Assembly: GCA_902796875.1 (NCBI GenBank)
Contig: CADBQT010000174.1
Span: forward strand, 1-5,627
DNA length: 5,627 nt
From: an uncultured Eubacteriales bacterium
GTDB taxonomy: Bacteria; Bacillota; Clostridia; Peptostreptococcales; Anaerovoracaceae
Direction of reading: 5' to 3'
Part shown: positions 1-5,627 of the stretch, piece by piece
Layout of the letters: the number at the start of each line of letters is the position of its first letter
Numbering within the stretch: the first letter of the stretch is position 1
Made by a program: the position numbers and the translations under genes
Notes under the pieces: generated by a model
Seen by the model: the letters and a program-made list of their open reading frames with translations, nothing else
The model's database searches: none
Told to the model about the DNA's origin: nothing

Positions 1-220
1 CAGATGCAGTTTCAGTAAATGGGCCCCGGAGGGCGAGGTGAACGATCGAGCTGCAAAGGCAATGGCCGCAAGGCCTGCAGGCAGGTCTACTAGCCGAGAC
101 GCGACGCCGGCGTAACGGGCGAAGAGTGTGATGGCACTCTGCAGAGTGGGCGCAGCGATGCGTCAAACAAGGTGGTACCGCAGGTCAAAGCCTGTCCTTG
201 TATGAGGACAGGCTTTATAT
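1..220 (+). promoter_or_regulatory. T-box riboswitch, probably tRNA-Trp specific, 5' end cut by window edge
   Basis: A tRNA-sensing leader that lets transcription continue when the cognate tRNA is uncharged. Seen directly: the T-box core at 169-181 (AAGGTGGTACCGC). ACAAGG 167-172 pairs with CCTTGT 196-201, flanking the 7-base bulge TGGTACC (173-179) that would hold the tRNA 3' end. A second helix pairs 180-184 with 191-195. Stem III is AGAGTG 123-128 with CACTCT 135-140. A small GCGA-capped hairpin spans 150-163. A Stem II-like element pairs 48-54 with 81-87 (one mismatch), contains GGCC-GCAA-GGCC at 64-75, and has GAAC at 40-43 facing ACTA at 89-92, close to the usual S-turn pair GAAC/AGUA. 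The 98-118 stretch fits Stem IIA/B. TGG at 20-22, followed by a purine and GCCCCGGAG, sits where the 3' strand of the specifier loop is expected; Trp matches the downstream trpB. The apical part of Stem I lies upstream of the window. Class is firm; the specifier assignment is inference. Confidence 0.9.
187..220 (+). terminator. Intrinsic terminator of the T-box leader
   Basis: AAAGCCTGTCC (187-197) pairs perfectly with GGACAGGCTTT (206-216). T198-A205 can add a twelfth pair and leave a 6-base loop. The run after the hairpin is TTTATATATT rather than pure T, so termination may be moderate. Bases 191-201 are also needed for the antiterminator helices, so the two folds exclude each other. This is the off state expected when tRNA-Trp is charged. 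Confidence 0.88.
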
Positions 221-257
221 ATTGCAACCACCTCCTCTATGCGGAAGTGCAGAAAGG

Positions 258-263
258 AAGGAG
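258..263 (+). promoter_or_regulatory. Ribosome binding site deciding the trpB start
   Basis: AAGGAG lies 8 bases before ATG 272. An in-frame ATG at 239 would add 11 residues (MRKCRKEGENV), but it has no comparable site in front of it and its coding stretch would run through this ribosome site. The start is therefore placed at 272. Confidence 0.85.
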
Positions 264-271
264 AGAACGTT

Positions 272-1651
272 ATGACTAAGAACCATGAGATCCCCTACAA
301 GATCTATCTCACTGAGGAAGAGATGCCTAAGCAGTACTATAACGTACGGGCTGACATGAAGAACAAGCCGGCACCGCTTCTGAATCCGGCAACGGGAAAG
401 CCCATGACTGCCGAGGAACTTGAACCGGTCTTCTGCAGGGAACTGGTCAAGCAGGAACTGGACAACGACAACCAGTACATCGATATCCCTGAAGACATCC
501 GCAATTTCTACAGGATGTACAGGCCATCGCCCCTCGTAAGAGCCTACTGCCTGGAGGAGAAACTGGACACTCCGGCCAACATCTACTACAAATACGAAGG
601 TGGCAACACCAGCGGGAGCCATAAGCTGAACTCCGCCATCGCTCAGGCCTACTACGCCAAGAACCAGGGACTCAAGGGCGTGACCACGGAGACGGGAGCC
701 GGCCAGTGGGGAACGGCCCTTTCCATGGCCTGTTCTTATCTGGATCTGGACTGTGAGGTCTACATGGTCAAGGTGTCCTACGAGCAGAAGCCTTTTCGCC
801 GGGATGTGATGCGCACCTACGGCGCCAAGGTCACCCCCTCCCCGTCGGAAACCACGGAAGTGGGGCGGAAGATCCTGGCGGAGCACCCGGGAACCACGGG
901 AAGCCTGGGCTGCGCCATCTCCGAGGCGGTGGAGGCGGCGGTCTCCAAGGAAGGATATCGCTACGTGCTGGGCAGCGTCCTGAACCAGGTCCTGCTCCAC
1001 CAGTCCATCATCGGTATGGAGACCAAGATCGCATTGGATAAATACGGGATCGAGCCGGATATGATCATCGGCTGCTGCGGCGGCGGATCCAACTTCGGCG
1101 GACTGATCTCCCCCTTCATGGGCGAGAAGATCCGGGGCGAGAAGGACTACCGGATCATTGGCGTGGAGCCGGCATCCTGCCCCAGTCTGACCCGGGGCAG
1201 GTACGCCTACGACTTCTGCGACACGGGTAAAGTCTGTCCTCTGGCCAAGATGTACACTCTGGGCAGCGGATTCATTCCTTCCCCCAACCACGCGGGAGGA
1301 CTGAGATACCACGGCATGAGCAGCATCGTCTCTCAGCTCTACGACGACGGCTACATCGAGGCCAGGACCTACGAGCAGTCGGAGGTCTTCGAGGCGGCGG
1401 TGGAATTCGCCCGGGTGGAAGGCATCCTTCCCGCGCCGGAGAGCAGCCACGCCATCAAGGCGGCCATGGACGAGGCGAAGAAGTGCATCGAGACCGGAGA
1501 AGAGAAGACCATCGTCATGGGTCTGACCGGTACGGGATACTTCGATATGCTGGCCTACGGCAAGTACATCGACGGGGAGATGAGCGACTACATCCCCACC
1601 GACGAGGAACTGGAAGAAGGCTTCGCCACACTGCCCGATATCGAAGGGTAA
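272..1651 (+). CDS. trpB: Tryptophan synthase beta chain, TrpB2-type (TrpB-like PLP enzyme)
   Basis: A cytoplasmic PLP enzyme that joins indole and L-serine to give L-tryptophan. It has 459 residues, longer than classic TrpB1 (about 400) and normal for the TrpB2 family. Seen: GSHKLN at 115-120 with the PLP Schiff-base lysine K118; ETGAGQWG at 140-147 with the catalytic glutamate E140, where W replaces the H of TrpB1 (ETGAGQHG); the glycine-rich phosphate-binding loop GGGSN at 270-274; PAPESSHA at 387-394; and the C-terminal TGTGYFD at 419-425. The N-terminal extension of about 80 residues before RPSPLVRA is also typical of TrpB2. There is no trpA or other trp gene in the window after it, so it probably acts alone on free or salvaged indole, as is often proposed for TrpB2; that role is inference. 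It is probably controlled by the Trp-type T-box directly upstream. No sign of damage. Related PLP fold-type II enzymes are excluded by the ETGAGQWG signature. Confidence 0.95.
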   Translation: MTKNHEIPYKIYLTEEEMPKQYYNVRADMKNKPAPLLNPATGKPMTAEELEPVFCRELVKQELDNDNQYIDIPEDIRNFYRMYRPSPLVRAYCLEEKLDTPANIYYKYEGGNTSGSHKLNSAIAQAYYAKNQGLKGVTTETGAGQWGTALSMACSYLDLDCEVYMVKVSYEQKPFRRDVMRTYGAKVTPSPSETTEVGRKILAEHPGTTGSLGCAISEAVEAAVSKEGYRYVLGSVLNQVLLHQSIIGMETKIALDKYGIEPDMIIGCCGGGSNFGGLISPFMGEKIRGEKDYRIIGVEPASCPSLTRGRYAYDFCDTGKVCPLAKMYTLGSGFIPSPNHAGGLRYHGMSSIVSQLYDDGYIEARTYEQSEVFEAAVEFARVEGILPAPESSHAIKAAMDEAKKCIETGEEKTIVMGLTGTGYFDMLAYGKYIDGEMSDYIPTDEELEEGFATLPDIEG

Positions 1652-1676
1652 GAGGCCGATTTCCCCTACCTTTTTC
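1643..1676 (+). terminator. Possible weak terminator overlapping the trpB stop codon
   Basis: GGTA 1647-1650 pairs with TACC 1667-1670, and G1652 and G1654-G1655 pair with C1664-C1666 with two single-A bulges. A/G-T pairs 1643-1646 with 1671-1674 extend the base. TTTTTC follows or overlaps at 1671-1676. The stem is bulged and part of the T run is used by the stem, so this is only a candidate. Its position between trpB and a promoter makes it plausible. Confidence 0.3.
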
Positions 1677-1686
1677 TCCCGTAAAA

Positions 1687-1695
1687 TGGTATACT
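1687..1695 (+). promoter_or_regulatory. Extended -10 promoter for the protease-pcrA-ligA unit
   Basis: TGGTATACT is a TGn extended -10 motif with a -10 hexamer (TATACT) one base from TATAAT. The -35 region is poor (TACCTT at 1667-1672 with 17-base spacing), as is usual for extended -10 promoters. Transcription would start near 1702, leaving a leader of about 30 bases before the TTG start at 1731 and including the GGAGG at 1718-1722. Housekeeping-sigma use is inferred from the motif. Confidence 0.55.
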
Positions 1696-1717
1696 GGGAA
1701 CGGTATATCAAAACAGC

Positions 1718-1722
1718 GGAGG
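1718..1722 (+). promoter_or_regulatory. Strong ribosome binding site for a TTG start
   Basis: GGAGG (continuing as GGAGGAAAAG) ends 8 bases before TTG 1731. No such site precedes the upstream in-frame ATG at 1686. This is the main reason for choosing TTG as the start of the protease gene. Confidence 0.8.
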
Positions 1723-1730
1723 AAAAGATT

Positions 1731-2459
1731 TTGAATCGAGGGAATATCAACATTTCGTTCATCGTGATCGTGGCGCTTCTGGCTTTCATGTCCCTCAGGG
1801 AAGGTGCATTCACCGACCCCATGCAGTGGGTCATGGACAAGGTCATGATCCTGCCGGCCATCTTCATCGGCCTGACGTTTCACGAGTTCGCCCACGCATT
1901 CGTGGCATATAAACTGGGGGATCAGACACCCAAGCTTCAGGGCAGGGTGACCCTGAATCCCCTGGCTCATATCGATATGACCGGTCTGCTCTGCCTGTTC
2001 TTCATCGGATTCGGATGGGGCAAGGCGGTGCAGATCGACCCGTATCAGTTCAAAAATCGGCGGAGAGACGAGTTCCTCGTCTCCATCGCCGGTGTGACCA
2101 TGAACCTCCTGCTGGCCATCGTCTTCGCGTTCATTGCGAAGATCCTTCTGGTTACCGCGGGAGGCTTTTTCACGACCGGCTTCGGCGCGTCCGTATGGAT
2201 GATGCTGGAGTACGTGATCTACATCAATCTGGTCCTGATGGTATTCAACCTCATTCCCGTTCCCCCATTGGACGGGTTTAACATCATCGCCCAGATCTTC
2301 AACTTCGGGAATACGGATCTCTACTGGAAGATCTACAGCTACGGCAGCTGGATCCTGGTGGCCATCGTGGTCTTCGGCGTGACCGGGATGATCATCTCTC
2401 CCTGCGTCCAGTTCCTCTACCGTCTGATCGCCGGACTGGCGGGACTGCCCCTTTACTGA
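1731..2459 (+). CDS. Site-2 protease family (M50) membrane metalloprotease
   Basis: A multi-pass membrane zinc protease of the S2P/M50B group, 242 residues from the TTG start. Seen, numbered from TTG: a first membrane segment at about 8-22; HEFAH at 51-55 (HExxH, with H51 and H55 as zinc ligands and E52 as catalytic base) inside the second segment; the family motif GRVTLNPLAHID at 71-82; a hydrophobic stretch at about 84-97; AGVTMN at 120-125 leading into another segment; NLIPVPPLDG at 173-182 with D181 as the third zinc ligand; and two last hydrophobic stretches from about residue 200. There is no PDZ domain and no soluble extension, which fits the small YwhC/SpoIVFB-like subgroup rather than RseP. 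The substrate cannot be told from sequence. An ATG at 1686 would add 15 residues but lies within the promoter motif and lacks a ribosome site. The gene ends 12 bases before pcrA, so the two are probably co-transcribed. Confidence 0.9.
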   Translation: MNRGNINISFIVIVALLAFMSLREGAFTDPMQWVMDKVMILPAIFIGLTFHEFAHAFVAYKLGDQTPKLQGRVTLNPLAHIDMTGLLCLFFIGFGWGKAVQIDPYQFKNRRRDEFLVSIAGVTMNLLLAIVFAFIAKILLVTAGGFFTTGFGASVWMMLEYVIYINLVLMVFNLIPVPPLDGFNIIAQIFNFGNTDLYWKIYSYGSWILVAIVVFGVTGMIISPCVQFLYRLIAGLAGLPLY

Positions 2460-2471
2460 TAGGATGACGGA

Positions 2472-4715
2472 ATGAAGGACTACCTGAAAAATCTGAACGA
2501 CAAACAGCGGGAGGCCGCTCAGCACATTGAGGGGCCTCTGTTGATTCTTGCGGGAGCCGGAAGCGGCAAGACCAGCACCATGACCTGCCGGATCGCCTAC
2601 ATGGTGGATGAACTGGGGATCGACCCCTACAACATCCTGGCGGTCACCTTTACCAACAAGGCGGCCAAGGAGATGCGGGACAGGGTGGAGCAGCTGACGG
2701 GAGAGGCCCTGAACATCTGGATCATGACCTTTCACTCGGCTTGCCTGCGGATCCTGCGCATGGACGGGGATGTCCTGGGATATTCCCGGGATTTTGCCGT
2801 GTACGATCCCACGGATCAGAAGACCCTGGTGAAGAACATCTGCCGGGATCTTCAGATCGACACGAAAAAATTCAACCCAGCCTATTTTCTCAGCCGGATC
2901 AGCCATTGCAAGGAGAACCGGATCTCTCCCCGTCAGTATGCCGCCGAGTTCGGCACCGACTTTCGGGAGGAGATGATCCAGAAGGTCTACGCGGCCTACG
3001 AGGAGCAGATGAAGAAGAACAACGCCATGGACTTCGACGATCTCCTCCTCAATACGGTGCGCCTTTTCGAGGCCAGCGAGACGGTCCTGGAGAAGTACCG
3101 CCGCCGGTTCCACTACGTCATGGTGGACGAGTATCAGGACACCAACCAGCTCCAGTACGCCTTCGTGCGGATGCTGGCGGAAAAGCACAACAACATCTGC
3201 GTCGTCGGCGACGATGACCAGTGCATCTATCAGTGGCGGGGCGCCGACATCCGGAACATCCTGGAGTTCGAGAAGGACTTCCGGGACGCCCGGGTGGTGA
3301 AACTGGAGCAGAACTACCGGTCTACGGGAAATATCCTGGCGGCGGCCCACAGCGTGATCGCCCACAACGCTTCCCGAAAGTCCAAGAAGCTCTGGACGGA
3401 AGCGGACAGCGGCCGACGGGTCACCTGGTGCCGGCTCCGAGATGAGCGGGAGGAAGCCTGGTACATCGCCAGCGAGATCAACCGCCTCCACGAGGGAGAG
3501 TACAGCGCCCAGGACGGATCCCGGCGGAGGAAGTACAGCGAATTCGCCATCCTCTACCGGACCAATGCCCAGTCCAGGACCTTCGAGGAAGCTCTGTCCC
3601 GGCGGGACATTCCCTACCGGGTGCTGGGTGGACTCCGTTACTACGACCGCAAGGAAGTCAAGGACATGATGTGCTACATGCGCCTGGTCCAGAACCGGGC
3701 CGACGATCTGGCGGTGGTCCGGGTGATCAACGAACCCAAGCGGGGCATCGGCGGCAAGACGGTGGAGAAGCTCCAGACCCTTGCCCGGGTCCGGGGAGAG
3801 AGCCTTTTCGACGTGCTGACGGACGAGGAGGTGGTGGGATCCCTATCTGCAAAGGCAGGAAAGGGCATCCGGGAATTCACCGGACTGATCGACGGCTTTG
3901 CCGCAGAAAAGGATAACCTGCGGGTCTCCGATCTGTACGACGGCCTGCTGGTCCAGTCCGGCTATCTGAAGATGCTGGAGGATCAGAACACCATCGAGAG
4001 CGAGAGCCGGATCGAGAACCTGATGGAGTTCAAGTCGGTCATCTACGACGATGAAGCGGAAAACGAAGAACTGACCCTGGCGGAGTTCATGGAGAAGATC
4101 GCCCTCCTGGCGGACATCGACAATCACGATCCGGGAGAGGATGCGGTGGTCCTCATGACCTTGCACAGCGCCAAGGGACTGGAATTCCCCTGCGTGTTCA
4201 TGCCGGGGATGGAAGACGGACTGTTCCCGGGCTGGCGCGCCTTCGATCGGGTGGATGGCCTGGAGGAGGAACGGCGACTCTGTTACGTGGGCATCACCCG
4301 TGCCAGGGAACGGCTCTGGATGACCAGCGCGGAGATGCGGACCATGTACGGGAAGACGGATTTCACCCGGGAGTCCCAGTTCATGCGGGAGATCGATCCC
4401 CGTCTGCTGGATGGGGACGGCGTGCAGCAGGAAAAGAAAGCCAAATCGACCGGCGCCTTCACCGACGGCGTCCGGGAGAAGAAGGCGCCCAGGCCCTTCG
4501 ATCAGCTGAAGTACGCCAAGCAGATGACCAAGACCAACGCGGCGGCCATGTCCGGATCTGCGGACACGGATTTCAAAGCGGGAGACGTGGTGTCCCACCC
4601 CAAATTCGGGGACGGGGAAGTCCTGTCCTGCGGCGGCGGGATCGTCCGGGTCCGGTTCGAAGAAGGGGAGAAGAAACTGGCTCTGGGGATGGCCCCCCTG
4701 AAGAAAAAATCATGA
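2472..4715 (+). CDS. pcrA: ATP-dependent DNA helicase, UvrD/PcrA family
   Basis: A superfamily 1A 3'-5' DNA helicase used in repair, replication restart and removal of stalled complexes. It is full length at 747 residues (family about 720-750). Motifs in order: Q-motif region LNDKQREA 8-15; Walker A AGAGSGKT 27-34; Ia AVTFTNKAA 57-65; Walker B VDEYQD 218-223; III VVGDDDQ 244-250 followed by YQWRGAD 253-259; IV LEQNYRST 278-285; V MTLHSAKGLEF 562-572; VI EERRLCYVGITRARE 599-613. After a charged linker (about 645-700), GDVVSHPKFGDGEV at 704-717 opens the C-terminal Tudor-like domain, which in PcrA contacts RNA polymerase. That domain and the downstream ligA support PcrA over Rep or RecB-type relatives. 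The start follows a modest AGGA at 2461-2464 with 7-base spacing, 12 bases after the protease stop. Its stop overlaps the ligA start. Position 251 is C where S is common (DDDQSIY); probably neutral. Confidence 0.97.
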   Translation: MKDYLKNLNDKQREAAQHIEGPLLILAGAGSGKTSTMTCRIAYMVDELGIDPYNILAVTFTNKAAKEMRDRVEQLTGEALNIWIMTFHSACLRILRMDGDVLGYSRDFAVYDPTDQKTLVKNICRDLQIDTKKFNPAYFLSRISHCKENRISPRQYAAEFGTDFREEMIQKVYAAYEEQMKKNNAMDFDDLLLNTVRLFEASETVLEKYRRRFHYVMVDEYQDTNQLQYAFVRMLAEKHNNICVVGDDDQCIYQWRGADIRNILEFEKDFRDARVVKLEQNYRSTGNILAAAHSVIAHNASRKSKKLWTEADSGRRVTWCRLRDEREEAWYIASEINRLHEGEYSAQDGSRRRKYSEFAILYRTNAQSRTFEEALSRRDIPYRVLGGLRYYDRKEVKDMMCYMRLVQNRADDLAVVRVINEPKRGIGGKTVEKLQTLARVRGESLFDVLTDEEVVGSLSAKAGKGIREFTGLIDGFAAEKDNLRVSDLYDGLLVQSGYLKMLEDQNTIESESRIENLMEFKSVIYDDEAENEELTLAEFMEKIALLADIDNHDPGEDAVVLMTLHSAKGLEFPCVFMPGMEDGLFPGWRAFDRVDGLEEERRLCYVGITRARERLWMTSAEMRTMYGKTDFTRESQFMREIDPRLLDGDGVQQEKKAKSTGAFTDGVREKKAPRPFDQLKYAKQMTKTNAAAMSGSADTDFKAGDVVSHPKFGDGEVLSCGGGIVRVRFEEGEKKLALGMAPLKKKS
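4712..4715 (+). other. ATGA stop-start overlap of pcrA and ligA
   Basis: The ligA ATG (4712-4714) overlaps the pcrA TGA (4713-4715). The 20 bases before it hold only GAAGAAAAAA-like purines and no GGAGG. Terminating ribosomes probably reinitiate here, which ties ligase output to helicase output. Confidence 0.8.
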
Positions 4716-5627
4716 AAGAAAAACGGGAACGAATCAGAGAACTGACGGAGATCCTGAGCAGGGCCTCCGAGGAATACTATCAGAAGGACAAGGAGATCAT
4801 GTCCAACGCCGAGTACGACCGGCTCTACGATGAGCTGGAAGCCCTGGAGCGGGAGACCGGTCTGGTCCTGTCCTCCAGTCCCACCCGGCAGGTGGGGTAT
4901 GAAGTGGTCAGCAGCCTGCCCCGGCAGGATCACCCTTCCCCCATGCTCTCCCTGGACAAGACCAAGGACGTGGATGCCCTGGCCGCCTGGCTGGGGGATC
5001 AGTCCGGGAGACTGTCCTGGAAGCTGGACGGACTGACCGTCGTGCTCACCTACGAAGAGGGAAGTCTCTCCTCTGCCGTGACCCGGGGCAACGGGATCAC
5101 GGGTGAGGTGATCACCCCCAATGCCAGAGTGTTCGAAAACATTCCCCTGTCCCTTCCGGAGAAAGGAAGGGTCGTGGTCCGGGGCGAAGCGGTGATCAGT
5201 TATCCCGACTTCGAGCGGATCAACGAGGAACTGGGGGAGGCGGAAGCCCTGTACAAGAATCCCAGGAATCTGTGCAGCGGCACGGTCCGTCAGCTGAACA
5301 GCGAGATCACGGCGAAGAGACACGTGCGTTTCTTTGCCTTTGCGCTGGCCGAAGGAGGCCCGCAGATGAACTACCGCCACGAGCAGACGGCCTGGCTGGA
5401 AGACCAGGGCTTCGCCGTGGTGGAAAATGTGGGGGTCGACCGGGACACGGTGGCAGACGCCGTGGCGGAGTTCGGCCGGAAGATCGAGGAGTTCCCCATC
5501 CCCTCCGACGGGCTGGTGCTCATCTTCGATGACATCGCCTACGGAGATTCCCTGGGGGCGACGGCCAAGTTCCCCCGGGACGCCATCGCCTTCAAATGGC
5601 AGGACGAGATGGCGGAAACTTCCTTGA
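4712..5627 (+). CDS. ligA: NAD-dependent DNA ligase, divergent LigA, N-terminal 305 residues (cut by window end)
   Basis: Seals DNA nicks using NAD+, through a lysyl-AMP intermediate. The frame stays open to the window edge; about half of a usual 650-700 residue LigA is present. Seen: domain Ia with SNAEYD at 31-36; SPTRQVG 56-62; HPSPMLSL 74-81; the nucleotidyltransferase motif KLDG with catalytic K104 and D106; TRGNGITGE 124-132; VRGEAV 156-161 with E159; the NPRN motif followed by CSGTVRQL; DGLVLIF 266-272; and AIAFKW, with K295 matching E. coli K314. The OB fold, zinc finger, HhH and BRCT parts would lie beyond the window. Unusual: by my alignment, residues matching E. coli H23, D32, E113, D138 and K290 are Y23, N32, S102, N127 and I271. 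The reading frame, spacing and remaining motifs are intact, so this looks like a divergent lineage rather than decay. It starts at an ATGA overlap with the pcrA stop and has no clear ribosome site, so translation is probably coupled to pcrA. Confidence 0.93.
   Translation, partial: MKEKRERIRELTEILSRASEEYYQKDKEIMSNAEYDRLYDELEALERETGLVLSSSPTRQVGYEVVSSLPRQDHPSPMLSLDKTKDVDALAAWLGDQSGRLSWKLDGLTVVLTYEEGSLSSAVTRGNGITGEVITPNARVFENIPLSLPEKGRVVVRGEAVISYPDFERINEELGEAEALYKNPRNLCSGTVRQLNSEITAKRHVRFFAFALAEGGPQMNYRHEQTAWLEDQGFAVVENVGVDRDTVADAVAEFGRKIEEFPIPSDGLVLIFDDIAYGDSLGATAKFPRDAIAFKWQDEMAETSL

Noticed and set aside
123..140. Stem-loop considered as a stand-alone small RNA or terminator
   Set aside because: It has no T run after it and fits Stem III of the T-box leader by position.
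239..271. Upstream in-frame ATG that would lengthen TrpB by 11 residues
   Set aside because: The clear ribosome site at 258-263 lies inside this extension and serves ATG 272; the extra residues are not TrpB2-like.
215..1867. Long open frame on the minus strand (550 codons) opposite trpB
   Set aside because: It covers the trpB coding strand and runs into the next gene, has no family signature, and is explained by codon bias in the real gene.
1515..3491. Long open frame on the minus strand (658 codons) opposite the protease and pcrA genes
   Set aside because: It runs antisense to two genes with clear family motifs, shows no recognisable domain, and is rich in H, D, G and R as expected for the mirror of GC-rich codons. 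It is a composition shadow.
2015..3916. Several short plus-strand frames inside the protease and pcrA genes
   Set aside because: They are out-of-frame readings with arginine- and proline-rich low-complexity translations and no ribosome sites.
3843..5380. Two further minus-strand open frames opposite the pcrA 3' end and ligA
   Set aside because: Both are antisense to conserved helicase and ligase motifs and show no motif of their own.
4830..5627. Short plus-strand frames inside ligA
   Set aside because: The frame beginning at 4712 translates without a stop to the window end and carries all the ligase motifs; the others are shadows.

Overview
The window reads as chromosomal DNA from a GC-rich member of the Clostridia (Bacillota). 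The support is a T-box leader, strong AGGAGG-type ribosome sites, a TTG start, and a pcrA-ligA pair with an ATGA overlap. The LigA wording resembles what I recall from Lachnospiraceae-like anaerobes; that family assignment is from memory, not a search. All genes are on the + strand and there is no gene-free stretch over 300 bases inside the window.

Layout. Positions 1-220 hold a T-box riboswitch that is cut at its 5' end by the window edge. It has a readable Stem II, Stem III, antiterminator and terminator, and a UGG (Trp) triplet where the specifier codon is expected. It leads into a complete stand-alone tryptophan synthase beta chain of the TrpB2 type (272-1651), so charging of tRNA-Trp probably controls indole-to-tryptophan synthesis here. 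The short gap 1652-1730 carries a possible weak terminator, an extended -10 promoter and a strong ribosome site. These suggest a new transcription unit whose first gene starts at TTG 1731.

That second unit contains a site-2-protease-like membrane metalloprotease (1731-2459), the UvrD/PcrA DNA helicase (2472-4715) and the N-terminal 305 residues of an NAD-dependent DNA ligase (4712 to the window end). The genes are 12 bases apart and then overlap by 4 bases, so they are probably co-transcribed. Helicase and ligase act together in DNA repair and replication; the protease has no obvious functional link to them.

I see no mobile element, CRISPR array, tRNA, rRNA or clearly new system. The most unusual item is the ligase. 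It keeps the catalytic KxDG lysine, but several residues regarded as important for NAD+ and AMP handling in E. coli LigA are replaced. The T-box is the other item of note because its two alternative folds can be read base by base.
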